From: Pseudomonas sp. TH15
GTDB taxonomy: Bacteria > Pseudomonadota > Gammaproteobacteria > Pseudomonadales > Pseudomonadaceae
Assembly (NCBI RefSeq): GCF_016651105.1
Contig: NZ_JAEKEL010000001.1
Span: 4,268,001-4,332,000, forward strand
Length of the DNA stretch: 64,000 nt
Direction: 5' to 3'
Positions 28,923 through 38,028 of the stretch are shown here, one piece after another. Position 1 is the first letter of the stretch; every line of letters begins with the position of its first letter. The notes below the pieces were generated by a model. That model was given only the letters and a program-made list of their open reading frames with translations, did no database searches and was not told the DNA's origin. The translations under genes and the position numbers were made by a program.

Positions 28923-30224
28923 ATGAAAGATTTAGAACAGTTTTCAGCCCAGCGTCGCCGCGTATTAATGGGCATGGGCGCCGCCGGTGTCGCATTGGCC
29001 GGCACTGCATTGAGCTGCCCGGCGATGGCCGCCGCCAGCCCTGCACAGGTTACCGAAGCACCGAGCAGCGACAAGACCGAAGACCGCCACGATTTCCATG
29101 GCAAGCACCAGACCGGTATCACCACCCCGCGCCCGGCGTCGGGCATGTTGGTGTCGTTCGATGTGTTGGCCAGCGATCGTGAAGACCTGGAGCGACTGTT
29201 CCGCACCCTCAACGAGCGCATCGCGTTCCTGATGAAGGGCGGCGAAGTCACGCAGGTTGATCCGAAACTGCCGCCGGTGGATTCGGGGATTCTCGGCCCG
29301 GTGGTCACCCCGGACAACCTGACTATTACGGTGTCGGTCGGCGAGTCGTTGTTCGACGAGCGCTTCGGCCTGGCCAGTGCAAAACCCAAGCGACTGATCC
29401 GCATGGTCGGTTTCCCCAACGATGCCCTGGAAGCCGATTGCTGCCACGGTGACTTGAGTTTGCAGTTCTGCTCTAACACCACCGACACCAACATCCACGC
29501 CCTGCGTGACATCGTGAAAAACCTGCCGGACCTGCTGCTGGTGCGTTGGAAGCAGGAAGGCAGCGTACCGCCGCAAGCCCCGGCAAAACCCGGTGTGCCG
29601 GCGCAGAGCGCGCGCAACTTCCTTGGTTTTCGCGATGGCTCGGCCAACCCCGATTCCAACGATGGCAAAGCCATGGACGCGATCGTCTGGGTCCAGCCTG
29701 ACAGCGATGAACCGGCCTGGGCCGCGAATGGCAGCTACCAAGCCGTGCGGATCATCCGCAACTTCGTCGAACGCTGGGACCGCACGCCATTGCAGGAACA
29801 GCAAAGCATCCTCGGTCGGGTCAAGAGCACCGGCGCGCCCATGGGCTGCCAGCACGAAACCGAAGTCCCGGACTACGCCAAGGACCCTGAAGGCAAGCTA
29901 ACCAAGCTCGACGCGCACATTCGCCTGGCCAACCCGCGCACCGCCGAAACCCAGGCCAACCTGATCCTGCGCCGGCCGTTCAACTACTCCAACGGCGTGA
30001 ACAAGAACGGCCAGCTCGAAATGGGCCTGCTGTTCATCTGCTACCAGGCTGACCTGCAAAAAGGCTTCATCACCGTACAAACCCGACTCAACGGCGAGCC
30101 GTTGGAGGAATACCTCAAGCCAGTGGGCGGCGGGTACTTCTTCACGTTGCCGGGTGTGACGGGCGACAAGGACTTTATCGGTCGCTCGCTGCTGAACGCT
30201 ACACAACCAACAACAAACGCATAA
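28923..30224 (+). CDS. efeB: Deferrochelatase/peroxidase EfeB (DyP family)
   Basis: 433-residue dye-decolourising-type haem peroxidase exported by Tat. The N-terminus has [13 protein letters not shown] followed by a hydrophobic stretch ending near AMAAA. The DyP signature GFRDGSANP (GxxDG, distal Asp) is at about residue 237, and the proximal His is likely in [11 protein letters not shown]. In EfeUOB it oxidises ferrous iron or supplies electrons for uptake. It lies 18 bp after efeO and 24 bp before the next gene. Confidence 0.93.
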   Translation: MKDLEQFSAQRRRVLMGMGAAGVALAGTALSCPAMAAASPAQVTEAPSSDKTEDRHDFHGKHQTGITTPRPASGMLVSFDVLASDREDLERLFRTLNERIAFLMKGGEVTQVDPKLPPVDSGILGPVVTPDNLTITVSVGESLFDERFGLASAKPKRLIRMVGFPNDALEADCCHGDLSLQFCSNTTDTNIHALRDIVKNLPDLLLVRWKQEGSVPPQAPAKPGVPAQSARNFLGFRDGSANPDSNDGKAMDAIVWVQPDSDEPAWAANGSYQAVRIIRNFVERWDRTPLQEQQSILGRVKSTGAPMGCQHETEVPDYAKDPEGKLTKLDAHIRLANPRTAETQANLILRRPFNYSNGVNKNGQLEMGLLFICYQADLQKGFITVQTRLNGEPLEEYLKPVGGGYFFTLPGVTGDKDFIGRSLLNATQPTTNA

Positions 30225-30248
30225 CAACCCCCAACACGGTACCGTCCC

Positions 30249-31073
30249 ATGAAAAAGTCGCCACTCGCTTTACTGCTGACCCTTGGCTTGCTCAACACCC
30301 CGTTTTCGGCTTTCGCGGCGACGGCGCCGCTGGATCTGGTGGGGCCAGTCTCGGACTACAAGATCTACGTCACCGAACAACTGGACCAACTGGGCAGCCA
30401 CACCCAACAGTTCACTGATGCAGTGAAAAAAGGCGACCTGGCCACCGCGCAAAAGCTCTACGCACCGACCCGCGTTTACTACGAGTCGATCGAGCCGATT
30501 GCCGAGCTGTTCAGTGACCTGGATGCGTCCATCGACTCCCGTGTCGACGACCACGAAAAAGGCGTGAAAGCCGATGACTTCACCGGTTTCCACCGCATCG
30601 AATACACCCTGTTCTCGGAAAAGAGCACCAAGGACCTGGGCGCGCTGGCGGACAAGCTGAACAATGACGTCAAAGACCTGCAAACCCGCGTTGCCGGCCT
30701 GACCTTCCCGCCTGAAAAAGTCGTTGGCGGTGCTGCTGCACTGCTGGAAGAAGTCGCTGCCACCAAGATCTCCGGTGAAGAAGACCGTTACAGCCACACC
30801 GACCTGTATGACTTCCAGGGCAACATCGACGGCGCGAAGAAAATCGTCGACCTGTTCCGTCCGCAGATCGAGCAGCAAGACAAAGCCTTCGTCGCCAAAG
30901 TCGACAAGAACTTCGCTGCTGTGAACAAGATCCTGGCCAAGTACAAAACCAAGGATGGCGGTTTCGAAACGTATGACAAAGTGAAAGAGGCTGACCGTAA
31001 GGCGCTGGTTGGCCCGGTTAACACCTTGGCTGAAGACTTGTCGACGCTGCGTGGCAAGCTGGGTCTGAACTAA
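30249..31073 (+). CDS. efeM: EfeM/EfeO-family periplasmic lipid-free M75 protein
   Basis: 274-residue periplasmic protein with a classical signal peptide ([10 protein letters not shown]...AFAA). It has a single M75/imelysin-like domain holding HRIEYTLF (HxxE) and [13 protein letters not shown], closely parallel to the C-terminal half of EfeO but without the cupredoxin domain. It probably binds iron and cooperates with EfeUOB. Having both EfeO and this short form in one operon implies duplication and division of labour. A perfect REP hairpin follows. Confidence 0.85.
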   Translation: MKKSPLALLLTLGLLNTPFSAFAATAPLDLVGPVSDYKIYVTEQLDQLGSHTQQFTDAVKKGDLATAQKLYAPTRVYYESIEPIAELFSDLDASIDSRVDDHEKGVKADDFTGFHRIEYTLFSEKSTKDLGALADKLNNDVKDLQTRVAGLTFPPEKVVGGAAALLEEVAATKISGEEDRYSHTDLYDFQGNIDGAKKIVDLFRPQIEQQDKAFVAKVDKNFAAVNKILAKYKTKDGGFETYDKVKEADRKALVGPVNTLAEDLSTLRGKLGLN

Positions 31074-31091
31074 ATATCGGTGTTGTTTGCG

Positions 31092-31168
31092 AAAAGATCG
31101 CAGCCTCCGGCAGCTCCTACAGGGTGTACACCCTCTAATGTAGGAGCTGCCGGAGGCTGCGATCTTTT
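31092..31168. repeat. REP doublet with perfect 30-bp arms
   Basis: AAAAGATCGCAGCCTCCGGC... (31092-31121) is perfectly complementary to 31139-31168. The 17-base loop begins with palindrome GGGTGTACACCC (31122-31133). It lies between convergent efeM and pssA, so it could also end transcription (TTTTGCTTTTT follows on +). Confidence 0.92.
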
Positions 31169-31179
31169 GCTTTTTGGGC

Positions 31180-32523
31180 TTACAACATCCGGTAGAGCAA
31201 TCGCTCGATCCGCACTCGGCTCACCCGCTTGAGAAACTTGGCCACCGCCCCCGGGTATTCCGGCAGGGTTTCCAGGTCCAGGTAACGCTCGATACGCCGG
31301 GTGTTCTCGAAGATCTCCGCCAGCTCTTTGCGGCGCGGCTCCATCAGCTCGCTTTTCGGGTCATCAATCAGCAAGGCGTTTTCCAGATCGAGACGGAACG
31401 CCCGCGGGTTGAGGTTGTTGCCGGTCAGCAAGGTGTAGCGCTGATCGACCCACATGCCCTTGAGGTGATAGGTGTTGTCGCCATCACGCCACAAATGCAG
31501 GTTCAACTGGCCGCTGTCGATGTTGTGCTGATGACGCTTGGCAAAGCGGCGCAAGCTGATCTCGTAGAGGTACGGCAGCGCGGCGATCACCTTGAACGGC
31601 TCACTCGGCGGGATGTAGAAGTCGTTGGCGGTCTTGTCGCCGACGATGATGTCGATCTTCACCCCACGTGCCAGGGCCCGGTTGACTTCCCGGGTCACCG
31701 CCAACGGCAGGTTGAAGTACGGCGTGCAGATGGTCAGCTGATGCTGGGCGCTGGCGATCAACTCGCAAATCACCCGGCTCAGCGGATTGTTCTTGCCGAC
31801 GCCGAGCAACGGGCTGACCGACAGTTCACCTTTGGCGGTGCTGCCTTGGGTGGTGTCGTAGGTCGCGTGTTTGAGACGGCTGCGCAGGTCGCCGATGTCG
31901 TTGCGCAGGCTGCGGGTGGTCGGCAGGTTCGGCAGGTCGAGGCGATGCACCGCTTTGGAGGCGATCAGGCCGTGCTGGATCAGGTGCTGCATGGAATCGG
32001 CCAGCGCGCTGTTCTGCAGCAGGTGATAACGGTCGTAGCGGTACTTGTCGAATTTGTGCAGGTAAACGTTGTTCAGGCTCGCGCCGCTGTAGATCACGCA
32101 ATCGTCGATCACGAACCCCTTCAAGTGCAGCACACCGAACAGCTCGCGGGTTTGCACCGGCACGCCGTACACCGGGACTTCGCTTGCGTGAGTGCGGGTC
32201 ATTTCCTGATACCAGGCCGAGTTACCCGGCTGCTTGCCGGCGCCGATCAAGCCACGCTGGGCGCGCAGCCAGTCGACGACCACCACCACGTCCAGTTCCG
32301 GACGCGCCAGTTTGGCGGCGTGCAAGGCATCGAGGATTTCCTGGCCGGCTTCGTCCTGCTGCAAGTACAGCGCGACGATATAAATGCGCTGGGTCGCCTG
32401 GGCGATTTTCTCAAGCAGGCAACGACGGTACTCGGCGGCGCCGGACAGAATGGTCACGGCATCGGCGGTCAGCGGAAAACTGCGCAGTTTGGGCAGCAAA
32501 GAGCGTTTGAAAAGCGACGGCAT
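31180..32523 (-). CDS. pssA: CDP-diacylglycerol-serine O-phosphatidyltransferase PssA (PLD type)
   Basis: 447-residue peripheral membrane enzyme that makes phosphatidylserine from CDP-diacylglycerol and serine, the precursor of phosphatidylethanolamine. It belongs to the phospholipase D superfamily. Two HKD motifs are visible: HLKGFVIDD (H133, K135, D140) and HLKGMWVDQ at about residue 353, each followed by S/T-G-x-N-L-N. This matches the E. coli type rather than the integral membrane type. It is transcribed alone toward the REP hairpin; its start is 83 bp from another REP doublet. Confidence 0.93.
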   Translation of the reverse strand: MPSLFKRSLLPKLRSFPLTADAVTILSGAAEYRRCLLEKIAQATQRIYIVALYLQQDEAGQEILDALHAAKLARPELDVVVVVDWLRAQRGLIGAGKQPGNSAWYQEMTRTHASEVPVYGVPVQTRELFGVLHLKGFVIDDCVIYSGASLNNVYLHKFDKYRYDRYHLLQNSALADSMQHLIQHGLIASKAVHRLDLPNLPTTRSLRNDIGDLRSRLKHATYDTTQGSTAKGELSVSPLLGVGKNNPLSRVICELIASAQHQLTICTPYFNLPLAVTREVNRALARGVKIDIIVGDKTANDFYIPPSEPFKVIAALPYLYEISLRRFAKRHQHNIDSGQLNLHLWRDGDNTYHLKGMWVDQRYTLLTGNNLNPRAFRLDLENALLIDDPKSELMEPRRKELAEIFENTRRIERYLDLETLPEYPGAVAKFLKRVSRVRIERLLYRML

Positions 32524-32606
32524 AAGGCTCGCAAAAAGGTCGAATCCGAAGAACCCGAGAGCTTACACCATGTGTGGGTTTGGGTCTTCTCGGTGTCAGT
32601 AATACC

Positions 32607-32678
32607 GCCATCGCGAGCAAGCTCGCTCCCACAGGGGGAATGCATTTTAAATGTGGGAGCGAGCTTGCTCGCGATGGC
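32607..32678. repeat. REP doublet (type B) with perfect arms
   Basis: GCCATCGCGAGCAAGCTCGC... and its exact 27-base complement ...GCGAGCTTGCTCGCGATGGC around an 18-base AT-rich spacer. Sits in the divergent gap between pssA and the TetR gene. Confidence 0.92.
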
Positions 32679-32715
32679 GATTTCATGTGCGATGCAAATA
32701 CCTGCTTGACCAAGG

Positions 32716-32729
32716 AGAACGATCGTTCT
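32716..32729 (+). promoter_or_regulatory. 14-bp palindromic operator before the TetR gene
   Basis: AGAACGATCGTTCT is a perfect palindrome ending 12 bp before the TetR start codon, the usual place for an autoregulatory TetR site. It overlaps the AAGGAG ribosome site region, so binding would block expression. Confidence 0.6.
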
Positions 32730-32741
32730 ACTGTTTGTCGC

Positions 32742-33305
32742 ATGAACGAAATAACCAGCAACGACACACGCGACATCATTCTGGACGTCACCGAAAAGCT
32801 GATCTACAAAAGTGGCATCGCAGCCACCGGCATGGATCTCCTGGTGAAAACTGCCGGCGTCTCCAGAAAGAGTATCTACCGCTACTTCGCCAACAAGGAG
32901 GAGCTCACCGTCGCGGCCCTGCAACGCCGCGATGTGCGCTGGATGCTCTGGTTCAGGACTGAAGTCGATAAAGCCGCGACCCCGGCCGACCGGCTCCTTA
33001 ACCTGTTTACCGTGCTCAAGGCCTGGTTCGACTCGGAAGGCTTTCGCGGCTGCGCCTTCATTAACACCAGCGGCGAAACCGGCGACCCGCAAGACCCGGT
33101 TCGGCTGGTCGCCAAAGAGCATAAACAAAAGCTGCTCGACTACGTGCGCGAGCTCTGCACCGAACATGGCGCTACCGACCCGCAGGCACTGGCCCAACAG
33201 CTGCTGATCCTGATCGATGGTGCCATTACCGTTGCGCTTGTGATGGGTGATCACAGTGCCGCCGATAATGCGCAATGCATGGCGCGAAAGTTATTGGACC
33301 TGTAA
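32742..33305 (+). CDS. TetR-family transcriptional regulator
   Basis: 187-residue repressor. The N-terminal helix-turn-helix lies at about 25-47 (IAATGMDLLVKTAGVSRKS followed by IYRYFANKEEL). The ligand-binding C-terminal domain contains CAFINTSGE. ATG 32742 is chosen because it matches the TetR N-terminus; the frame is open back to 32574 through the REP element. A palindrome at 32716 is the likely operator. It is followed after 57 bp by a DUF1348 gene on the same strand, probably its regulatory target. Confidence 0.88.
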   Translation: MNEITSNDTRDIILDVTEKLIYKSGIAATGMDLLVKTAGVSRKSIYRYFANKEELTVAALQRRDVRWMLWFRTEVDKAATPADRLLNLFTVLKAWFDSEGFRGCAFINTSGETGDPQDPVRLVAKEHKQKLLDYVRELCTEHGATDPQALAQQLLILIDGAITVALVMGDHSAADNAQCMARKLLDL

Positions 33306-33362
33306 CCGCTTAATCAAGCCCGACAACTTGCTTGAACTTTACTTTGAGAAGGAGACATTTAA

Positions 33363-33842
33363 ATGTCATCTAATGCCGAAGTTCGTCCGCCATTACCGCC
33401 ATTCACCCGTGAATCGGCCATCGAAAAAGTTCGACTGGCTGAAGACGGCTGGAATTCCCGCGACCCGCAGCGCGTGTCCCTGGCATACACCCTGGACACT
33501 AAATGGCGGAACCGCGCCGAGTTCGCCAACAACCGCGAAGAAGCCAAGGGGTTCCTGACCCGTAAATGGGCCAAGGAGCTGGATTACCGACTGATCAAGG
33601 AACTCTGGGCCTTTACCGGCAACCGCATCGCCGTGCGCTACGCCTATGAATGGCACGACGACTCGGGCAACTGGTTCCGCTCCTACGGCAACGAAAACTG
33701 GGAGTTCGATGAGCAAGGCCTGATGTTCAACCGTTACGCCTGCATCAACGACCTGCCGATCAAGGAAAGCGACCGTAAATTCCATTGGCCGTTGGGGCGT
33801 CGTCCGGACGATCACCCGGGCCTGTCGGACCTCGGTCTGTAA
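33363..33842 (+). CDS. DUF1348 / NTF2-like family protein
   Basis: 159-residue soluble protein of the SnoaL/NTF2-like cone fold (DUF1348). It is rich in Trp/Arg, with [21 protein letters not shown] and [17 protein letters not shown]. Ribosome site GAAGGAGA is strong. No enzyme activity is established for this family as far as I know. It is linked to the upstream TetR gene, suggesting ligand-induced expression, perhaps in response to a reactive small molecule. Confidence 0.82.
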   Translation: MSSNAEVRPPLPPFTRESAIEKVRLAEDGWNSRDPQRVSLAYTLDTKWRNRAEFANNREEAKGFLTRKWAKELDYRLIKELWAFTGNRIAVRYAYEWHDDSGNWFRSYGNENWEFDEQGLMFNRYACINDLPIKESDRKFHWPLGRRPDDHPGLSDLGL

Positions 33843-33859
33843 TTCCACACAGCTCCAAT

Positions 33860-33949
33860 GTGGGAGCGGGCTTGCTCGCGAAGAGGCCGTGTCAGTAGAC
33901 ATTAATGTCGACTGACACACTGCTTTCGCGAGCAAGCCCGCTCCCGCAG
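33860..33949. repeat. REPIN (type B) with conserved palindromic spacer
   Basis: Arms TGTGGGAGCGGGCTTGCTCG... and ...CGAGCAAGCCCGCTCCCGCA. The spacer GTGTCAGTAGACATTAATGT with CGACTGACAC is itself a dyad and is related to spacers at 21529 and 48709. It lies between the convergent DUF1348 and sfnG genes. Confidence 0.9.
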
Positions 33950-33963
33950 GGGTTTTGTGGTGT

Positions 33964-35058
33964 TTAGGCGATCGCAGCTTGCTGCTTCACGCCGGCCTTG
34001 GCCTCTAGCTCACGCACCAACGGCAACACGCGTTTGCCGAAGTACTCCACTTCTTCCTGGAAGTGCAGGAACCCCGCCAACACCAAATCCACGCCCACCG
34101 CTTTCAACGCCACAATGCGCTCGGCAATCTGTTGCGGCGTGCCGATCAGGTTGGTCTTGAACCCGTCGTTGTACTGCACCAGATCCTCGAACGTCGACTT
34201 GGCCCAATTGCCCTCGCCTTCCGGTGACGCCCTGCCCGCCTGTTTCGCTGCGTCGCCAAAGGCATTCACCGCTTCCGGATCGGCCTGGTCGATGATCTGC
34301 GCCAACACCGCACGCGCTTCCTCTTCGGTGTCACGGGCAATGACAAAAGCGTTCACCCCGACCTTCACCGAATGATTGTTCACCGCAGCCTTGGTTCGAA
34401 TGTCGTCGACCTGAGCCTTGATTCCTTCGGGGGTGTTGCCGTTGGTGAAATACCAGTCCGACACCCGCGCCGCCATGTCCCGTGCGGCGCGTGAACTGCC
34501 GCCCTGGAAGATTTCCGGTTGACCCAGTGGCTTGGGCTTGAGGCTGTAATTGTCGAAGCGGTAGAAGTCGCCGCGAAAGGTGAAGTTGTCCTGGCTCCAG
34601 ATGCCCTTGAGCGAGCGGATGAATTCTTCCGAACGGCGATAACGCTCGTCGTGCTCCAGCCAATGCTCGCCGATTGCCTGGAATTCACCCTTGAACCAGC
34701 CGCTGACAATGTTCACCGCCACCCGGCCGTTAGTCAGTTGATCGATGGTCGCCAGTTGCTTGGCCGCCAGCGCTGGTTGCCACGGGCCGGGCAGGATCGC
34801 GGCGATCACCTTGAGTTTGGTCGTGGCCGCCAGCAGCGCGTGGCTGAAGGCAACCGATTCATGCTGGAACTCGGCGCCGTAACCGGCGGTGAAACGAATC
34901 TGGGTCAAGGCGTATTCAAACCCGGCCTCTTCGGCCAGTTGCGCCAGTTTGCGGTTGTAATCAATGCCCCAGTGGGTGCGTTGCTCGATCTTGCTGACTA
35001 CCAGCCCGCCGCTGACGTTCGGCACCCAATAGGCAAATTTGACGGCTTGCTGACTCAT
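33964..35058 (-). CDS. sfnG: FMNH2-dependent dimethylsulfone monooxygenase SfnG
   Basis: 364-residue bacterial-luciferase-like monooxygenase that converts dimethylsulfone to methanesulfinate for sulfur scavenging. It has the N-terminal FAYWVPNVSGGLVVSKIEQR, NIVSGWFKGEF, and EIFQGGSSRAARDMAARVSD near residue 190. ATG 35058 is chosen: GAGGAC stands 7 bp upstream and the protein matches the family length; the open frame to 36024 is spurious. A sigma-54 promoter lies just upstream, consistent with control by SfnR. The flavin reductase partner is not in the window. Confidence 0.92.
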   Translation of the reverse strand: MSQQAVKFAYWVPNVSGGLVVSKIEQRTHWGIDYNRKLAQLAEEAGFEYALTQIRFTAGYGAEFQHESVAFSHALLAATTKLKVIAAILPGPWQPALAAKQLATIDQLTNGRVAVNIVSGWFKGEFQAIGEHWLEHDERYRRSEEFIRSLKGIWSQDNFTFRGDFYRFDNYSLKPKPLGQPEIFQGGSSRAARDMAARVSDWYFTNGNTPEGIKAQVDDIRTKAAVNNHSVKVGVNAFVIARDTEEEARAVLAQIIDQADPEAVNAFGDAAKQAGRASPEGEGNWAKSTFEDLVQYNDGFKTNLIGTPQQIAERIVALKAVGVDLVLAGFLHFQEEVEYFGKRVLPLVRELEAKAGVKQQAAIA

Positions 35059-35097
35059 AGGCTTGTCCTCGGGACTTTTGGGAGATGGGAGTGGTAG

Positions 35098-35113
35098 AGC
35101 AGCAAGCGTGCCA
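35098..35113 (-). promoter_or_regulatory. Sigma-54 promoter of sfnG
   Basis: On the minus strand TGGCACGCTTGCTGCT matches TGGCACG-N4-TTGCW except for one base, with GG and GC 10 bp apart as required. The transcript would start near 35087, leaving a leader of about 30 nt. The remaining 35114-35415 holds a degenerate REP doublet and no gene. Confidence 0.75.
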
Positions 35114-35210
35114 GCCTTGAAATGCCCGGTTTTGTTGGGTTTTTCGGTTGTGCAGATGTTTTGCAGAAAGAGATTTGTTGGCTGGGTGTCGGGTAGGCAA
35201 CAGTGAATGC

Positions 35211-35319
35211 TCCTGTAGGAGCAAAGCTTGCTCGCGAAGGCGTCACCCGACTCGCTGCAACCGCTGGATGTCAGGTAACCGGGAGGGCTTCTTCGCGTGC
35301 AAGCCTTGCGCCTACAGGC
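35211..35319. repeat. Degenerate REP doublet (type B) with long spacer
   Basis: TCCTGTAGGAGCAAAGCTTGC (from 35211) and CTTCGCGTGCAAGCCTTGCGC (to 35311, then CTACAGG) with a GC-rich spacer of about 50 bp unlike that of other copies. Lies in the divergent sfnG/TSUP gap. Confidence 0.75.
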
Positions 35320-35415
35320 GATGGCGTCCGATGGGTCGCCGCAACAGCAGGAAATGAGTAACATGACCGCCCTCCCCGCAGCGATCACCTGCGCCCCGCC
35401 GAATAAGCCGATTCC

Positions 35416-36195
35416 ATGCCTTTCGAACTTAGCGTTGACCTCACCACTCTGGCCATTCTGGCCTTCGTCGCTTTCATTGCCGGTTTCATCGACGCCATTG
35501 CCGGCGGCGGCGGTCTGTTGACCACACCTGCCTTGCTGACCGCCGGCCTGCCGCCGCACCTGGTGCTGGGCACCAACAAACTGAGTTCGACCTTCGGCTC
35601 GGCCACCGCCAGTTTCACCTTCTACCGCCGCAAGCTGTTTCACCCCAAACAGTGGGTGCACGCCATTATTGGCACCCTGGTCGGCGCGCTGACCGGTGCG
35701 GTGGTCGCCCACTATCTGCCGGCGGAATGGCTGAACAAGATGCTGCCGGTGATTGTCTTCGCCTGTGGCATCTACCTGTTGTTTGGTGGCACGCCAAAAG
35801 CGCCGCTGGACAGCGACGCTCCGATCAAGAAAAAGTGGCAATCGACCCAAGGCTTCAGCCTCGGTTTCTATGACGGTGTGGCCGGCCCCGGCACGGGTGC
35901 GTTCTGGACCGTCAGCAGCATGCTGATGTACCCCATTGACCTGGTGAAAGCCAGCGGCGTAGCCCGCAGCATGAACTTCGTCAGCAACATTGCGGCGCTG
36001 TCGGTGTTCGTATTTTCGGGTCAAGTGGACTGGATCATCGGCCTGAGCATGGGCCTTTCGGTGATGGTCGGTGCATTCTTCGGCGCACGCTCCGCCATCA
36101 GCGGCGGAGCCAAGTTCATTCGCCCGGTGTTCATCACCGTGGTGCTGGGCCTGACCGTGCGCCTAGCCTGGCAGCACTGGTTCAGCGTGGCCTAA
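35416..36195 (+). CDS. TSUP-family (TauE/SafE) sulfite/organosulfur exporter
   Basis: 259-residue inner-membrane permease with seven to eight hydrophobic helices and the TSUP hallmark [19 protein letters not shown] at about residues 22-40. [14 protein letters not shown] and [15 protein letters not shown] follow. The family moves sulfite, sulfoacetate or related anions. Its place beside sfnG makes a sulfur-related substrate plausible, but it is not co-transcribed with sfnG. The last 33 bp overlap the 3' end of convergent nudC. Confidence 0.85.
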   Translation: MPFELSVDLTTLAILAFVAFIAGFIDAIAGGGGLLTTPALLTAGLPPHLVLGTNKLSSTFGSATASFTFYRRKLFHPKQWVHAIIGTLVGALTGAVVAHYLPAEWLNKMLPVIVFACGIYLLFGGTPKAPLDSDAPIKKKWQSTQGFSLGFYDGVAGPGTGAFWTVSSMLMYPIDLVKASGVARSMNFVSNIAALSVFVFSGQVDWIIGLSMGLSVMVGAFFGARSAISGGAKFIRPVFITVVLGLTVRLAWQHWFSVA

Positions 36196-36993
36196 GCGCC
36201 GCGCCAGGTAGACATCGATCAGATAACGGGCAATCGAGCGTGATGCCGGCAATGGCGGCATCGCGTGAATGTTGAACCACTGGGCGTCTTCGATCTCGTC
36301 CTCCTGACAGACGATCTCGCCACCGGCGTATTCGGCGTGGAAGCCCAGCATCATCGAGTGCGGGAACGGCCAGCACTGGCTGCCCATGTACTGGATATTC
36401 TTGACCTCGATCTGCACTTCTTCGCGAACCTCGCGAATCAGGCATTCCTCGGCCGACTCCCCCGGTTCGGCAAACCCGGCCAGCGTGCTATAGACCCCGG
36501 TGACAAAGCGTGGCGAACGGGCCAGCAACACTTCATCGCCACGGGTGACCAGCACGATCATGCTCGGTGAAATCCGCGGGTAATAGCGGATATCGCAAGG
36601 CTCGCAGTACATCGCCCGCTCACGGGGAACCTGTTGGGTCGCCTGCCCGCAGTTACCGCAAAAACGGTGTTCGCGGTACCAGGTGCCGATCTGCGCGGCA
36701 TAACCGAGAATCCGGTACACCGTGTGATCGCCTTCCAGCATGAACGCCCGCAGGCCTTTCCAGTTGCAGCCCGGCACTTCGCTGTGGCTACTCAACTCGA
36801 TCAGATAGACCGGTTCGCCATCAAGGTGACCGATACCGTGTTCCGCCAGGATCGACAAGTCCTGGCGCTTGAGCCATTCCCGTGGGAACAGCGCGCCATT
36901 GTCATCGAACAGAAAGCCTTCGGGGCTGCGTGCCACGGCCCAGCCGCCGGGTTGATCGGTGTCCAGTACTGCGGTGGTCCAGCGTGAAGTCAT
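36163..36993 (-). CDS. nudC: NAD(+)/NADH pyrophosphatase NudC
   Basis: 276-residue Nudix hydrolase that splits NADH to NMNH and AMP and can remove NAD caps from RNA. The zinc ribbon is CGNCG...CEPC near residues 97-120. The Nudix box begins [20 protein letters not shown] (about 172-191). The NudC-specific motif after it is SQCWPFPHS; the usual form is SQPWPFPxS, so one Pro is Cys here. Its 3' end overlaps the TSUP gene, and 6 bp separate its start from the isomerase gene stop, so the two minus genes may be co-transcribed. Confidence 0.93.
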   Translation of the reverse strand: MTSRWTTAVLDTDQPGGWAVARSPEGFLFDDNGALFPREWLKRQDLSILAEHGIGHLDGEPVYLIELSSHSEVPGCNWKGLRAFMLEGDHTVYRILGYAAQIGTWYREHRFCGNCGQATQQVPRERAMYCEPCDIRYYPRISPSMIVLVTRGDEVLLARSPRFVTGVYSTLAGFAEPGESAEECLIREVREEVQIEVKNIQYMGSQCWPFPHSMMLGFHAEYAGGEIVCQEDEIEDAQWFNIHAMPPLPASRSIARYLIDVYLARRLGHAEPVLPG

Positions 36994-36999
36994 TTTTCA

Positions 37000-37812
37000 T
37001 CAGTCCAGAAATTCGGGTTTCTGTTTGCTCATATGGGCGGCCATGGCCACGCGCAAATCGGTGGATTGCAGCATGGCGGCGTTCCAGGTGGCGACGTATT
37101 CGAGGCCGTCGTCGATACGATGGTCGCGCATGTAGCTGATCATCTCTTTGGTGCCGGTAATCGCAATCGGCGACTTGCTGGCGATCTCGCGGGCAATGCC
37201 CATCACGCCGTCGAGCAGGCTGGAAGCATCGCTGTAGACGCGATTGACCAGGCCCATGCCGTGCGCTTCCTCGGCACCAAACTGGCGACCAGTGTAAGCC
37301 AGTTCACGCAGCATGCCGTCACCGATGATCCGCGGCAAGCGTTGCAAGGTGCCAACGTCGGCGGCCATGCCGATGTCGATTTCCTTGATCGAGAATTGCG
37401 CGTCTTCAGCGGCGTAACGCATGTCGCAAGCGGCGATCAGGTCGATGGCGCCGCCCAGGCAGTAACCCTGGATCGCCGCGAGCACTGGTTTGCGGCAATT
37501 GTCGACGGCGTTGAAGGAGGCTTGCAGGGCGAGGATCTTGCGGCGCAGCAGGCGCGCGTTGCGGCCGACGTCCTTGCCCAGCTCGTTGGCTACGCCGGCC
37601 AGCATCATCAGGTCGATGCCTGAGGAAAAGTGTTTGCCGGCGCCGCTGAGCACAACGACCCGCACTTCGTCGGTGTCGTCGATCCACTGGAAGATCTCGA
37701 TGATCTCGCTCCAGAACGCCGCGTTCATCGCGTTGATCTTGTCCGGGCGGTTGATCTGCACATGGGCGATTTTGTCAGCGAGTTCGACGGTGAACGCGGT
37801 GTACTGAGACAT
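37000..37812 (-). CDS. Delta3,5-delta2,4-dienoyl-CoA isomerase (crotonase family)
   Basis: 270-residue crotonase. It has HFSSGIDLMML (about 61-71) and YCLGGAIDLIAACD for the oxyanion hole. FSIKEIDIGMAADVGTLQRLP carries the Glu and Asp pair characteristic of dienoyl-CoA isomerase (ECH1 type) rather than ordinary hydratase. It probably shifts double bonds during oxidation of unsaturated fatty acids. It lies upstream of nudC on the same strand with a 6-bp gap. Confidence 0.85.
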   Translation of the reverse strand: MSQYTAFTVELADKIAHVQINRPDKINAMNAAFWSEIIEIFQWIDDTDEVRVVVLSGAGKHFSSGIDLMMLAGVANELGKDVGRNARLLRRKILALQASFNAVDNCRKPVLAAIQGYCLGGAIDLIAACDMRYAAEDAQFSIKEIDIGMAADVGTLQRLPRIIGDGMLRELAYTGRQFGAEEAHGMGLVNRVYSDASSLLDGVMGIAREIASKSPIAITGTKEMISYMRDHRIDDGLEYVATWNAAMLQSTDLRVAMAAHMSKQKPEFLD

Positions 37813-37930
37813 GGCAGTGATCCTTTACCGGGCAGAAATGAAGCCCGAACTATAACAAGGCATCACGGGGGGGAGTAAGGCAGTGGTTCGGCCAAATGCG
37901 GGACTGACCTGGGATGTGTGGTGGCCGGTC

Positions 37931-38017
37931 GGGCCTCATCGCGAGCAAGCTCGCTCCCACAGGGGATTTATGAACGCCATTGATCTCCTATGGGAGCGAG
38001 CTTGCTCGCGATTGGCC
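37931..38017. repeat. REP doublet (type B)
   Basis: ATCGCGAGCAAGCTCGCTCC (from 37939) and GGAGCGAGCTTGCTCGCGAT (to 38012) flank a 30-base spacer. Lies between the isomerase start and the methyltransferase stop. Confidence 0.9.
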
Positions 38018-38028
38018 GCAACGCTGAT

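Noticed and set aside
31174-32709. A 511-codon open frame on + opposite pssA
   Set aside because: The minus strand has both HKD motifs of PssA; the + frame runs into a REP element at its end.
35059-36024. Extension of SfnG to 686 residues
   Set aside because: It would run through a sigma-54 promoter, a REP element and the opposite-strand TSUP gene; ATG 35058 matches the family start.
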